64,000 nt of DNA from positions 21,747-85,746 of the forward strand of contig JAGFNJ010000017.1 in assembly GCA_017592775.1 (NCBI GenBank), read 5' to 3'. Shown piece after piece: positions 1-9,373 of this stretch (positions are counted from its first letter, which is position 1; each line of letters starts with the position of its first letter). Under the pieces are notes generated by a model. The model saw nothing but the letters and a program-made list of their open reading frames with translations. It was not told the DNA's origin and did no database searches. The stretch comes from Candidatus Accumulibacter conexus (GTDB lineage: Bacteria; Pseudomonadota; Gammaproteobacteria; Burkholderiales; Rhodocyclaceae). Made by a program: the position numbers and the translations under genes.

Positions 1-50
1 GTCGCCGCCAGCACGATGAAGAAACCGAAAACCACCTTCTCGAGGTTCAT
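1..50 (-). CDS. N-terminus of an unidentified membrane protein (cut by window edge)
   Basis: Only the first 16 codons are in the window. The reading begins MNLEKVVFGFFIVLAA, a short polar start followed by a hydrophobic run that looks like a signal anchor or first membrane helix. An AAAGGCGG ribosome site sits just upstream of the ATG. It follows the ion-channel gene on the same strand after about 240 bp. The family cannot be named from so little sequence. Confidence 0.5.
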   Translation of the reverse strand, partial: MNLEKVVFGFFIVLAA

Positions 51-289
51 GGACCGCCTTTCGCTGTCGCAACACGCCGCCGCGCCAACCGCAGCCGCAT
101 GAGGGCGAAGGATACTCGCCCACAGGGGTCATGAAAACACTCACTCAGGCGCGCGGGCCTCGGCGAGCGGCAAGGCCGCGTCGCGCCCGGCGCTGCGACG
201 GTGCAGCGCGACTCGCGCGGCGGCCGGCGCCGCAACCGTGCGGCGCGCCCCGGAGGACAAGGACGACCGCTGCGGGGGCAGTGGGCGGC

Positions 290-733
290 CTAATCCGCTC
301 GCGGGCGCTGTTCGTTCAGCTTTTTGATCAACTGCTGCAGCACCGCCACCAGCGCGGCGCCGCTCATGCCCACCATCAGGACGCCATTGACCGCTTCCAG
401 CGGCCCGAGAAGTTTCCAGGCCTTGCTCATGACGATGTCGCCATAGCCCAGCGAGGCGAAGTTCACCCCCGAGTGGTAGACCGCCTCGTAGAACTCGGAG
501 AACTCGCCCAGCGCCAGGAACAGGCAGCCCCACAGAGTGATCTGGAGGAGGTTGCCGGCGGTCAGGATCAGCATCACGAGAAGAAGTGGACCGATCTGGA
601 CGCGCGTCCCGCTGGCGGCGATCCGGTCCGAGGCACGCAGGTAGTAGCGAATGCTCCAGAAAGTGAACATCACCTGCAGGATCAGGCAGAGCAGCATGGC
701 CGGCAGGCCAACGATCAGGTTCGGCAGCATCAT
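290..733 (-). CDS. small potassium-channel-like protein (Ion_trans_2 type)
   Basis: The 147-residue protein has an N-terminal membrane helix (about 5–27), a second around 48–75, a pore loop and a final helix near 110–138. The pore loop reads SLGYGDIVM, matching the GYGD selectivity filter of two-TM potassium channels. It lies 14 nt after the DUF2955 gene with a good AAGGAGG site, so it is probably the last gene of the export operon. Ion selectivity is inferred from the filter only. No cytoplasmic ligand-binding (RCK/TrkA-N) domain is present, so any gating signal is unknown. Confidence 0.8.
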   Translation of the reverse strand: MMLPNLIVGLPAMLLCLILQVMFTFWSIRYYLRASDRIAASGTRVQIGPLLLVMLILTAGNLLQITLWGCLFLALGEFSEFYEAVYHSGVNFASLGYGDIVMSKAWKLLGPLEAVNGVLMVGMSGAALVAVLQQLIKKLNEQRPRAD

Positions 734-747
734 TCATTCCTCCTTGG

Positions 748-1776
748 TCAGCCGTGGTCGAAGAACAGCGACTGACGGCGCGCGGCGCGCCAGCGTTCGA
801 GCGCCCAGACCATCGCCCAGGCGTACAGCGAAACCCCGACGAAAAGCCCGACGCGCACCGCCGACGCCTGCAGGACGGCGGTGCCATTGGCGCTGTCCTC
901 GATCGCCGGCCCGACCAGGATGATCGTCGTGACGAGCGCGTTGTTCCAGAAAGCCGGCGGGAACGCGGTCGGCACGACGCGATAGAGGCGCGCGCCGATC
1001 CACAGCGCGGCGCCCGTCATCCACAGCACCAGCATCCACAGGTTGGCCCACAGCGACAGGCCCACCCAGACGACCAGCGCGATGCCGGCCGCGGCCAGCG
1101 TCGACCCCACCAGTTCGACGCCGGCCTTGCGCGTGTCGGTCGAACCCGCCTGCTGACCGAGTTGGGCGCTCTTCATGATCGTCGCCAGGTAGGACGACGG
1201 ATCGGTCAACGCCAGCACGAAGGCCGGCAGCACCACCAGCATGCCGCGCAGCGCGACCCAGCTCGCCGTCTCGCGGTCGACTGCGGGTGCCGCCTTGCTT
1301 GCGGCCGGGCGCGGCGGATCGGGGAAGAACGCGTGCGAGACACCGCCGACCAGGCTGCCGACGGCGACGCCGGCTCCCAGCGTCACGGCGATGGCGGTCA
1401 CCAGGGCCTGCTCGGCGACGCCGGCGACCGGAATCATCGTGAAGGCGACCACGAGCACCATGGTCAGCGGATTGCCGGTGCGGATGCCGGCGAAGAACAG
1501 TACGTAGAGGATGACGCCGGTCAGCAGGACGCCGGCGAGCGCGTAGTTCTCGAGCAGCGGCACCATCAGCACGCCCACCGACACCAGCGCGGCGAGCACG
1601 GCGGCGATCGCCGCGCCTTTGGCCAGCGGCAGCGGCGGGCCCGGTTTGGCCAACACGAGGACCGCCATCAGGCAAACGACATAGGGCAACGGCAGCGCCG
1701 CACCGTAGGCAACCAGGACGGCGAGGCCGAGACCCACCGCCAGCCGCAGCACCGCCTTGTCTGCCGGGGCGATCAT
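748..1776 (-). CDS. DUF2955 family inner-membrane permease
   Basis: This 342-residue polytopic protein has about ten hydrophobic segments in two blocks (residues 10–150 and 185–330), the layout of DUF2955 proteins, which resemble FUSC/AaeB aromatic-acid exporters. It starts 7 nt after the HlyD-like gene and is followed by the channel gene, so it is the permease of an HlyD/permease/outer-membrane-factor export system. The substrate is not visible; AaeB relatives export hydroxylated aromatic acids, but that is only an analogy. The gene itself looks intact although its adaptor gene is frameshifted. Confidence 0.8.
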   Translation of the reverse strand: MIAPADKAVLRLAVGLGLAVLVAYGAALPLPYVVCLMAVLVLAKPGPPLPLAKGAAIAAVLAALVSVGVLMVPLLENYALAGVLLTGVILYVLFFAGIRTGNPLTMVLVVAFTMIPVAGVAEQALVTAIAVTLGAGVAVGSLVGGVSHAFFPDPPRPAASKAAPAVDRETASWVALRGMLVVLPAFVLALTDPSSYLATIMKSAQLGQQAGSTDTRKAGVELVGSTLAAAGIALVVWVGLSLWANLWMLVLWMTGAALWIGARLYRVVPTAFPPAFWNNALVTTIILVGPAIEDSANGTAVLQASAVRVGLFVGVSLYAWAMVWALERWRAARRQSLFFDHG

Positions 1777-1783
1777 CGGCCGC

Positions 1784-2969
1784 TCAGTAGAGGTAGGAGA
1801 GCAGGGCCATCAGCCGGATGTAGGCCGCGCCGAGCAGGTTCATGACGAAATTCTCACCGGTGTAGACCATCACCTCGGCCTGGCCGCCGGGGCGGACCCG
1901 GCCCAGCCGCTCCGCTTCGGCGGCGTCGAACTCGATCGCCACCGGGAAGCGCTGCGCCTGGCGCAGCCAGTCACGGCTGTTCTGGATCGTCGGCAGCGTC
2001 CCCGGCGGTGCCTGCTGCTGGCCGGAACTGACGCCGCCGCCGAGACTGCGAACGCGGCCCTTGAGCACTTCGCCGGGGAGCACGTCGAGGACGATCGCCA
2101 CCGCGTCGCCGGCATCGATGTTGCCGAGGTTGTTCTCGGTCATGTCGGCGCTGATCCACAGGTCGTGGTTGGCGATCAGCGTCATCGCCGGCGCACCCGC
2201 CTGGGCGAAGTGGCCAACATCGGTGCGCAGGTCGGTGACCGTGCCACGGGCGGGCGCGACGACCTTCGTGCGCGCCAGGTCGAGTTCGGCCTTTTCGACC
2301 GCCGAGCGCGCGCTGCGCAACTGGGCGTTGGCGTCGCCGGCTTCGCCGGCCGCTTCCACGGCCTTTTGCAGGTCGGCTTCGGCGGCCTTCGCCCGGCTGC
2401 GCGCCTCGACCCCGGTCGCCTGTGCGACCTCGAGCCGGCGAACCGATATCGCGCCGGAATCCTCGGCGTAAAGCGCCTCGTGCCGTGCGGCATCCTTTTA
2501 TCGCGCCGGAATCCTCGGCGTAAAGCGCCTCGTGCCGTGCGGCATCCTTTTCGGCCTTGATCTGGTTGGCCTGCGCCGCCTGCAGCGAGGCGCGCGCCGC
2601 TGCCACGGTCGCCACCGAGGCATTGACCGAACTGCGCACCGATTCGAAGTCGGAGCGGCTGCGCTGCAGCGCGATCCGGTATTGCTCCGCATCGATGTCG
2701 AACAGCGGCTGGCCGGGCTGCACCTCGTCGTTGTTGCGCACGTGCACCGCCAGCACCTTGCCCGCCACCTCGGCGGCCACCGGCACGACGAAAGCCTGCA
2801 CGCGTGCCTGCGTGGTATGCGGCGTCAGCCGGTCGGCGACGAAGTACCACAGCAGGCTGCCGGCGATCAGCGCCAGCACGACGCGCGCGCCGACCCGCGT
2901 CGCCTTCCCCGGCTGCGCTGCGGCGCCGGTCACGGCCGACGGGTCCTGGCTGAGCGATTCCTGGGTCAT
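1784..2969 (-). pseudogene. HlyD/EmrA-type membrane-fusion protein, frameshifted by a 52-bp duplication
   Basis: Translation from 2969 gives a typical adaptor: cytoplasmic tail, one membrane helix (ALIAGSLLWYFVADRL), biotinyl-lipoyl half (VHVRNNDEVQPGQPLFDID) and coiled-coil arm up to RHEALYAEDSGAI. There a perfect 52-bp tandem repeat shifts the frame. The remainder (second lipoyl half, beta-barrel, VMVYTGENF near the end) continues in another frame to 1784. Deleting one repeat copy restores one open reading frame of about 375 codons. The start overlaps the outer-membrane-factor stop (ATGA), showing translational coupling. It is either a real recent inactivation, a phase-variable tract, or an assembly error. 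Confidence 0.85.
2447..2550. repeat. perfect 52-bp direct tandem duplication
   Basis: The unit beginning TATCGCGCCGGAATCCTCGG occurs at 2447–2498 and again at 2499–2550 without a mismatch. Because 52 is not a multiple of three it shifts the reading frame of the HlyD-like gene. Absence of any divergence between copies means it is very recent or artificial. Confidence 0.95.
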
Positions 2970-4531
2970 CGTTTTTCCCTCTCCGGTGTCATCGGTGGCG
3001 GGGCGGCGTCGGGCGGCGGCAGCGGCACCGCCAGCAGGTCGCGCCAGTCGCTGCGCTCGGCCATCGTCTCGCGCGTCGCATCGTCGACCAGCGGCCGCCG
3101 GCGCGCCTGTTGCCAGCCACCGCCCATCGCCTTGTACAGCGTGACCAGGCTCTGCGCGACGTTGCCGAGGTTGTTCACCAGCCGTTCCTGCTGGTTGAAG
3201 AGTGCCCGTTGCGAATCGAGCACGCGCTCGAAGCCGGCCATCCCTTCGCGGTACTGGAGGGTGGCGATATCGAGCGAACGCCGCGCCGCCTTGACCGCCT
3301 CCTCGAGCAGCGGCACCTGTGCGCGGTTGGCGACGAAGCCGACGGCGGCGTCATCGACTTCGCGCGCCGCCTGCAGCACCGTCCCCTGGTACTGTTCGTA
3401 AAGCTGCTGGAAGCGGGCATCCTGCACCAGCACCTCGTTGCTCAGGCGGCCGTGGTCGAAAACGTTCCACACCAGGCTGGGGCCGATCGCCCAGTCGAAC
3501 TTGCGCGCCGCCCCGGGCAGCGAGGTCGACGAGACGCCGAGCGAGCCGAGCAGCGCGATCGACGGGTAGAGGTCGGCGACGCTGACGCCGATCACCGCCG
3601 ACTGCGCCGCCAATTGCATCTCGGCCGCGCGCACGTCGGGGCGACGACGCAGCATGTCGGCGGGCATGTCGGCGACGATGCCGAGCCCGGTCTGCGGGAT
3701 GCGTTGCCGGCCCGGTACCATTTCGGGCAGCGGCCCGGGCGGGCGGGCGAGCAGCACGGCGAGTGCGTTCTGCGTCTGGCGCAGGCTGCCCTCCAGTTGC
3801 GGGATCGAGGCCAGCGTGCTCAGGTACTGCGACTTCGCCTGCTGCACGTCGAGTTCGGAATCGTTGCCGTGCTTGAACAGCCGTTCGGTGATCTCCAGGC
3901 TGCGCTTCTGCAGCGCGGCGTTCTCGTGCGCGATCGTCAGGCGCAGTTCGAGGGTGCGGATGGCGCAATAGAAAGAGGCCGTCTGCGCCGCCACCAACAC
4001 CTGCACGTCGTCGTACTGGGCGATGCTGGCGAAGTAGGCGGCGTCCGCGGCTTCGATGCCGCGCCGGAACTTGCCCCAGAAATCGATTTCCCAGCCGACA
4101 CCCAAACCGATGCTGTACGCCGTCAGCGCGCTGTCCGGCCCGCTGCTCGCCTCGGTTCCCGCGCGCAACACCTGGCCGGTGACCTGCTGCTGTTGCGGAT
4201 AGAGCAGGCTGCCGGCGATCGCCAGTTGCGCGCGCGCTTCCAGGATGCGCATGCCGGCCGTGCGCGCGTTCGGGTTGGCCCGCTGCGCCTCGGCGACCAG
4301 CGCGTCGAGCACCGGGTCGTCGAAGTTGCGCCACCACTCGTCAGCCGCCGCGCGTGGCCGTTCGCGCCTTTCCGCCGCCAGCGTCGCCAGCGAGCCGCCC
4401 GACCAGTCGGCCAGCGCCGCCACCTCGGGCCGCACGAAGTCCGGCCCGACCGCGGCGCAGCCGCCGAGCAACAGTGCCGCCGCGAGGGCAGGCAGGCACG
4501 CGCCGGCTGCGCCGCCGATGCATCGCCGCAT
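2966..4531 (-). CDS. NodT-family outer-membrane efflux lipoprotein
   Basis: The 521-residue protein has a lipoprotein signal with lipobox LLGGC (Cys near residue 25) followed by AAVGPDFVRPEV, the usual start of mature NodT/OprM factors. Two outer-membrane-efflux (TolC-type) repeats follow, the second containing DLYPSIALLGSLG. It would form the trimeric outer-membrane duct for the HlyD/DUF2955 exporter. It starts 4 nt after the AI-2E-type permease gene and overlaps the HlyD start by 4 nt. The last 30 residues are rich in proline and arginine. Family assignment is firm; the exported substrate is unknown. Confidence 0.9.
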   Translation of the reverse strand: MRRCIGGAAGACLPALAAALLLGGCAAVGPDFVRPEVAALADWSGGSLATLAAERRERPRAAADEWWRNFDDPVLDALVAEAQRANPNARTAGMRILEARAQLAIAGSLLYPQQQQVTGQVLRAGTEASSGPDSALTAYSIGLGVGWEIDFWGKFRRGIEAADAAYFASIAQYDDVQVLVAAQTASFYCAIRTLELRLTIAHENAALQKRSLEITERLFKHGNDSELDVQQAKSQYLSTLASIPQLEGSLRQTQNALAVLLARPPGPLPEMVPGRQRIPQTGLGIVADMPADMLRRRPDVRAAEMQLAAQSAVIGVSVADLYPSIALLGSLGVSSTSLPGAARKFDWAIGPSLVWNVFDHGRLSNEVLVQDARFQQLYEQYQGTVLQAAREVDDAAVGFVANRAQVPLLEEAVKAARRSLDIATLQYREGMAGFERVLDSQRALFNQQERLVNNLGNVAQSLVTLYKAMGGGWQQARRRPLVDDATRETMAERSDWRDLLAVPLPPPDAAPPPMTPEREKR

Positions 4532-4535
4532 CGGC

Positions 4536-5669
4536 TCAGGCGGCGGTGGAGGATGAATCGCCGCTGGCCTGTGGTCGTGTCCGTTCCGGGTTGTCGGCCA
4601 CCCAGCGCATGAAGATCTGGTAGCCCACCGCCAGTGCCGTCGCGCCGATGAACATGCCGAGGATGCCGGTCGTCGCCATGCCGCCGAGGGCGCCGATCAG
4701 GATCACCGGCATCGGCGCATCGACGCCGCGGCCGAGCATGATCGGCTTCAGCACGTTGTCGGCCATGCCGCCGACGAAGAGCAGCACGCTGAAGGCGGCA
4801 GCCGAAACGGTGGTGTAATCGCCGCCTGTCCACATCCAGCCGATCACCGGCAGCGTGATCAGCAGCGCCGGCAACTGCGCGACGCCGAGAACGAGGACGA
4901 TCGCCGCCAGCACGCCGGCGAACGGGACACCAGCGATCATCAGCACGACGCCGATGATCAGCGCCTGGATGCAGGCGATGCCGATGACACCGGAGGCGAC
5001 GGCGCGCACCGTCGCCGTCGACAGTTCGGTGAACTCCTTGCCGCGGGCGAGCCCGGCGATGCGTTCGAATATCTCCAGCATCGCCCGTGCTCCCGACTCG
5101 CCCCAGGCCATCATGATGCCGGCAACGATGAACGAGAAGATGAACATCAACAGGCTGCCACCCAGCCCGGCGACCATGCCCAGCGCCTTTGACGCCAGTT
5201 CGCCGAGCTTGGGCTGCATGCTCTTGACGACCGCCGGCAGGTCTTCGTGCGCCTGCGACCAGAGCGCATGCACCTTCTTCCCGACGACCGGTACCGAGGC
5301 CACCCTGTCAGACGGCGCCGGCACCTGCAGCGTGTTGTCGCGCACACCCTTGACCACGTCGTGGACCGAGTCGGCGAACTGGCTGCCGAGCAGGACCGTC
5401 GGCGTAACGATGACGGCGACGGCAAGCAGCACGATCAGCGTCGACGCCAGCCCCTGCTTGCCGCCGATCCGGGCGGCGAGCATCTGGTGCAACGGGTAGA
5501 TCGTGATCGCCAGGATCAGCGCCCACAACATCATTGTCAGGAACGGCGAGAAGATCTGGTAGCACAGCAACACCAGCGCCAGCACCAGCCCGGCGCGGAT
5601 GAAGACGTCGAGCAGGCGACGTGACAGACGGTCTTCCAGTTCGTGGTCAGGCTCGCGGGGTTCGGTCAT
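4536..5669 (-). CDS. AI-2E family (YdiK/PerM-type) transporter
   Basis: Starting at the ATG at 5669 (GAGAAGGAGATTCCCG just upstream) gives 377 residues beginning MTEPREPDHELEDRLSRRLL. Seven or eight hydrophobic segments frame a long soluble loop (about 85–150), typical of the AI-2E exporter/PerM family. The conserved glycine-rich end, with DNVLKPIMLGRG and ALGGMATTGILGMFIG, is present. A further in-frame start 27 codons upstream gives only a basic low-complexity extension and was rejected. It is the first gene of the operon. The family name does not prove autoinducer transport; many members are ion or small-molecule antiporters. Confidence 0.88.
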   Translation of the reverse strand: MTEPREPDHELEDRLSRRLLDVFIRAGLVLALVLLCYQIFSPFLTMMLWALILAITIYPLHQMLAARIGGKQGLASTLIVLLAVAVIVTPTVLLGSQFADSVHDVVKGVRDNTLQVPAPSDRVASVPVVGKKVHALWSQAHEDLPAVVKSMQPKLGELASKALGMVAGLGGSLLMFIFSFIVAGIMMAWGESGARAMLEIFERIAGLARGKEFTELSTATVRAVASGVIGIACIQALIIGVVLMIAGVPFAGVLAAIVLVLGVAQLPALLITLPVIGWMWTGGDYTTVSAAAFSVLLFVGGMADNVLKPIMLGRGVDAPMPVILIGALGGMATTGILGMFIGATALAVGYQIFMRWVADNPERTRPQASGDSSSTAA

Positions 5670-6177
5670 CGGGAATCTCCTTCTCGGCGGGAGTGTACGG
5701 GGCCGGCAGCAACGCCGGCGGCACGCCGCAACTGGGCGAGCGCCACACAATGTGGCACAGCGAAGCGCCGCGCGTCAATTCGCAGCGGCGGGGTGGCGCG
5801 GGCGGGGCGACTGCGGTCGACGATCCAAACCGGCCCGACTTCGTGTCAGGCGGAGCTGAAGTCCGGCCCGCTGATCGCGCGTGCGACCGCGGCAAGGATG
5901 CGAAAGCCCACGTCCGCGGCGCGCGCCGCACAGGGTGCAAACCCAACCGCCCTGCGGGCAGTATGGTTGACGCCGCGCGCAGCCGTCAACCGCTGGTCCT
6001 TGGCGGGAACGCGCCAGCATTTGCAGAAAAGCCCTGCGAAACGGCACCCCGAGCACAGCCTGGTGCCCGGAGAGTGGCCGCGAAGGCAGGGCACGGAATC
6101 CGAACAGCCTGTCGCCGCGCACGCGCACCAGAGAGCACCTATACTTCGCTTCTCGTCCGGCCAGATCGGAAACCCGC
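5670..6177. other. 508-bp intergenic region between divergent genes
   Basis: This region separates the minus-strand export operon from a plus-strand metalloprotease-like gene and must carry both promoters. I could not pick convincing -35/-10 pairs. Open frames cross it on both strands, including a minus-strand frame (5846–6196) whose cysteine-rich composition looks protein-like, but no ribosome site or family match supports a gene. Confidence 0.4.
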
Positions 6178-6813
6178 ATGATCGCTTCCCTGTCATTGGC
6201 AGCCTCGACCGCGCCGTCGTTCCCGACCCGCCCGGTGCAGGTGCGCACCGGTGCCGGCGTGGCTGCGGCCGATGGCGCGACCGATGCCGCGCCGGCAGGC
6301 GAATCGGCTACCGACCGGCCGCCGGCTGCTGCCGCCAGCGCGCAGGAGAAAAGCCAGCTCTCCGAAGCCGACCGCCAGCGCCTGCAGAGCCTGCAGCGGA
6401 GCGACCGCCAGGTGCGCGCGCACGAGATGGCGCACGTCGCCGCTGGTGGCAGCCTGGTGCGCAGCGGCGCCAGCTTCAGCTACGCCACCGGTCCCGACGG
6501 CCAGCGCTATGCGGTCGGCGGCGAGGTCGCCATCGACACCTCGCCCGGACGCAGTCCCGAGGAGACCCTCGACAAGGCGTCGCGGATCCGGGCTGCGGCA
6601 ATGGCCCCGGCGGACCCCTCGCCGCAGGATCGGCAGGTCGCGGCACTGGCGACACGCATGGCGATGCAGGCGAGCATGGAACTGGCGCTGCGGCGCGGCG
6701 ACACGGTGACGGCCGACAGCCGGGGAGCGAGCGGCGCGACGGTGGCGGCCTATGCGGACGTCGCGGCGGCGGCTGGCGAAACGCCGGCAGCGGCCATCGA
6801 CCTCTTCGCCTGA
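6178..6813 (+). CDS. SprA-related putative metalloprotease
   Basis: The 211-residue protein has a variable alanine/proline-rich N-terminus (1–60) and then a block reading RQVRAHEMAHVAAGG, in which HEMAH is an HExxH zinc motif. The downstream DGQRYAVGGEVAID and DPSPQDRQVAALA segments are also typical of the SprA-related (CJM1_0395-like) group. These conserved small proteins are predicted zinc proteases, but biochemical data are scarce to my knowledge. No signal peptide is evident. It is followed after 16 nt by an OsmC-like gene on the same strand. Confidence 0.8.
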   Translation: MIASLSLAASTAPSFPTRPVQVRTGAGVAAADGATDAAPAGESATDRPPAAAASAQEKSQLSEADRQRLQSLQRSDRQVRAHEMAHVAAGGSLVRSGASFSYATGPDGQRYAVGGEVAIDTSPGRSPEETLDKASRIRAAAMAPADPSPQDRQVAALATRMAMQASMELALRRGDTVTADSRGASGATVAAYADVAAAAGETPAAAIDLFA

Positions 6814-6829
6814 GCACCGGGAACCAGCC

Positions 6830-7309
6830 ATGGCCGAGCATGCCGCCGAAGTCCTCTGGTTGCGTGGCGAGCAGCCCTTCGTCGACAACCGCTACAGCCG
6901 CCGCCACCTGTTGCGCTTCGACGGTGGCGTCGAGGTGCCGGCGTCGTCATCGCCGCATGTCGTGCCGCTGCCGTTCTCGGATGCGGCGGCGGTAGATCCG
7001 GAAGAGGCCTTCGTCGCCTCGCTCGCGAGTTGCCACCTGCTGTGGTTCCTGGCGATCGCCGCCGGCCGCGGCTATCGGGTCGACCGCTACAGCGACCGGC
7101 CAACCGGGGTCATGGCGCGCAATGGTGAAGGCAAGCTGGCGATGACACGGGTCACCCTGCGGCCCGAGGTGTGCTTCTCGGGTGATCTCCTGCCGACCGA
7201 CGATGAAATCCGGCGGATGCATCACGCGGCGCACGACGAATGCTTCATCGCCAGTTCGGTGCGCTCGGAAGTCCGCTGCGAACCGGTGCTCGAACCGCCG
7301 CGCGGCTGA
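6830..7309 (+). CDS. OsmC family protein (peroxide/thiol-type)
   Basis: The ATG at 6830 gives 159 residues. The OsmC fold signature is clear: PEEAFVASLASCHLLWFLAIAA holds the first conserved cysteine, and HHAAHDECFIASSV holds the second. OsmC/Ohr proteins reduce organic hydroperoxides with this cysteine pair. The sequence begins with the OsmC-like WLRGEQPFVDNRYSRRHLLRF strand region. An earlier in-frame start overlaps the metalloprotease gene and adds only a basic stretch. A specific role as Ohr or OsmC cannot be decided from sequence alone. Confidence 0.85.
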   Translation: MAEHAAEVLWLRGEQPFVDNRYSRRHLLRFDGGVEVPASSSPHVVPLPFSDAAAVDPEEAFVASLASCHLLWFLAIAAGRGYRVDRYSDRPTGVMARNGEGKLAMTRVTLRPEVCFSGDLLPTDDEIRRMHHAAHDECFIASSVRSEVRCEPVLEPPRG

Positions 7310-7340
7310 CGCCCGCGGTCGGGCGGCGACCGGCCGGCAT

Positions 7341-8273
7341 CTACGCGTGTTCGGCGACCGGCGTCAGCCAACCGGCGCGCGCCTGGTCGCGGCCGTGGAC
7401 ACAGTCGAAGTAGCGTCGCTGCAGTTCGCGCGTCAGCGGACCGGGGCGTCCGTCGCCAACGCGCCGCCGGTCGACCTCGACCACCGGCGTGATCTCGGCG
7501 GCGGTACCGGTGAGCAGGACTTCGTCGGCGCAGTACAGTTCGTCGCGCGTGATGCGCCGCGCCACCACCGGCAGGCCCATGTCGCCGGCGATGTCGATGA
7601 CGCTGCGGCGGGTGATGCCGTCGAGTGCCGAGCTGACTTCCGGTTCGAGCAACGTTCCCCGCCGGACGACGAACAGGTTCTCGCTGGCGCCCTCGGCGAC
7701 GAAGCCGGCGGTGTCGAGCAGCAGCGCTTCGTCGTAGCCGTCGGCGCGCGCTTCGCGGCTGGCGAGGATCGAGTTGGTGTACGTCGACACCGACTTCGCC
7801 CGGCACATCTGGACATTGACGTGATGCCGCGCGAAAGACGAGATCTTGACGCGGATGCCGTCGTCCAGCGCCCGCTCGCCGAGGTAGGCGCGCCACGGCC
7901 AGGCGGCGATCATCGCATGCACGCGCGCGCCGACCGGGTCGAGGCCGACCTTCTCGGCGCCGAGGAAGAGCAGCGGGCGGATGTAGCCGGCATCGAGGCG
8001 ATTGCGGGCGACGATCCGGCGACAGGCATCGGCGAGCGTCGCGCGGTCGAAATCGTTCGCCAGCCCGAGGATGTGCGCCGATTCGCATAGCCGCCGCAGG
8101 TGCTCGTCGAGCCTGAATATCGACGGCCCGCGGGCCGTCGCATAGGCGCGAATCCCCTCGAAGACGCCGAGGCCATAATGCAGCGTATGCGTCAGCACGT
8201 GCACCCGCGCCTCGCGCCAGGGAACGAACACACCGTCCAGCCAGATCCAGCCATCCGGATCTTCGCCGCTCAT
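7341..8273 (-). CDS. ilvE: branched-chain amino acid aminotransferase
   Basis: The 310-residue product belongs to the class IV PLP aminotransferases. It shows GVFEGIRAYATARG near the N-terminus, RPLLFLGAEKVGL, the PLP lysine region RAKSVSTYTNSILA, EGASENLFVVR, and LTGTAAEITPV. It transfers the amino group between glutamate and the keto acids of valine, leucine and isoleucine. The start at 8273 is preceded by GGGAGAAGG, which decides against the longer frame beginning at 8369. It is a stand-alone gene convergent with the OsmC gene. A D-amino acid or aminodeoxychorismate activity is the less likely alternative. Confidence 0.9.
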   Translation of the reverse strand: MSGEDPDGWIWLDGVFVPWREARVHVLTHTLHYGLGVFEGIRAYATARGPSIFRLDEHLRRLCESAHILGLANDFDRATLADACRRIVARNRLDAGYIRPLLFLGAEKVGLDPVGARVHAMIAAWPWRAYLGERALDDGIRVKISSFARHHVNVQMCRAKSVSTYTNSILASREARADGYDEALLLDTAGFVAEGASENLFVVRRGTLLEPEVSSALDGITRRSVIDIAGDMGLPVVARRITRDELYCADEVLLTGTAAEITPVVEVDRRRVGDGRPGPLTRELQRRYFDCVHGRDQARAGWLTPVAEHA

Positions 8274-8462
8274 TGCCTTCTCCCGCGTTGTCTGTCGAGA
8301 GCGCAGCATCGCTGCGACCGCCAACGGTGACAAACGAAAAGACTGCAGGCGACGATGAGCGGAATTCATCCGCGCGGCGGCGGCCGTTTGGCGCCGGTGG
8401 CGTCGCGCCGCGGCCTCCAGGTCGCCCGCGCCCGCCGCTGCGCGATGATGCCGCCCGGCCGA

Positions 8463-9368
8463 CTACGCTGCGCCCGTGCCGCTGCCCGGCGACGCCGGCT
8501 GTGCCGCCGCCAGCAGCCAGTCGACGAAAGCCATCACCCTGGGCCTCGACGGCGCAGCGGGCGAGAGCAGCACGTGGTAGCCGCGGTCAAGCGCTTCCAC
8601 CGCGAAGGTCTGGATCAGGCTGCCGGCCGCCAGGTGCGGCTCGACCAGCCGGCGCGGGCACAGGGCAACGCCGTGGCCGGCCGCCGCGGCTTCGATCATC
8701 ATCACGGCGTCGTCGAAGCGGATGCCGCCCGCGGGCTCGTGCCAGTCGATGCCGGCGGCCTCCAGCCAAGGGCACCAGGGGAGAAGCGGGTGGTGCAGCA
8801 GGGTGGCGCGGACGAGATGCCCGGGCTCGTCGAGGCCGCCGACGCTGGCCGGGTAAGCAGGACTGCACACCGTCACCAGCACCTCGTCCGACATCTTGAA
8901 GCTTGTCAGGCCAGGCCACTGGCCGTCGCCGTAGCGCACGCCGATGTCCACCTCGCCCGAGCGGATGGTTCCGAGCTGGGTCGACGTGGACAGAATCAGG
9001 TCGACCGCCGGGTACTGGCGCTGAAAGTCGGCGAGGCGGTTGACCAGCCACTTGCTGCCGATCGCCGGCGCGACGCTGACGCGCAACTCGTGCCGCGCGC
9101 CGTGCGCGATGGCGCGCGTCGCCCGTTCGATGTCGGCGAGCGCGGCACGGACGCCGCTCAGGTAGGCCTCGCCCGGCGGCGTCAGGACGATGTTGCGGTT
9201 GAGGCGCAGGAAGAGGCGGACACCCAGATCGTCCTCGAGCTGCTTGATGCGATGACTGATCGCCGACTGGGTGACACAGAGTTCGTCGGCCGCCTTGACG
9301 AAGGACTGCTGCCGCGCCGCCGCCTCGAATGCCTCGAGGGCGTGCATCGGCGGCAGACGGAAGGCCAT
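8463..9368 (-). CDS. LysR-type regulator, GcvA-like
   Basis: The 301-residue protein begins MAFRLPPMHALEAFEAAARQ. Residues 5–65 form the winged helix-turn-helix (ADELCVTQSAISHRIKQLED), and the rest is a periplasmic-binding-protein-like effector domain. The LPPMHALEAFEAAAR opening and the SGEVDIGVRYGDGQWPG segment are typical of the GcvA subgroup. It starts 5 nt after ypjD, so it is probably co-transcribed with it. The target genes are unknown; no glycine-cleavage genes are in the window. The preceding larger open frame is only a fusion of frames across ypjD. Confidence 0.88.
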   Translation of the reverse strand: MAFRLPPMHALEAFEAAARQQSFVKAADELCVTQSAISHRIKQLEDDLGVRLFLRLNRNIVLTPPGEAYLSGVRAALADIERATRAIAHGARHELRVSVAPAIGSKWLVNRLADFQRQYPAVDLILSTSTQLGTIRSGEVDIGVRYGDGQWPGLTSFKMSDEVLVTVCSPAYPASVGGLDEPGHLVRATLLHHPLLPWCPWLEAAGIDWHEPAGGIRFDDAVMMIEAAAAGHGVALCPRRLVEPHLAAGSLIQTFAVEALDRGYHVLLSPAAPSRPRVMAFVDWLLAAAQPASPGSGTGAA

Positions 9369-9373
9369 CGTTC

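Noticed and set aside
5643-6995. 450-codon plus-strand frame
   Set aside because: Low-complexity Arg/Gly composition; it overlaps two well-supported genes in another frame and has no ribosome site.
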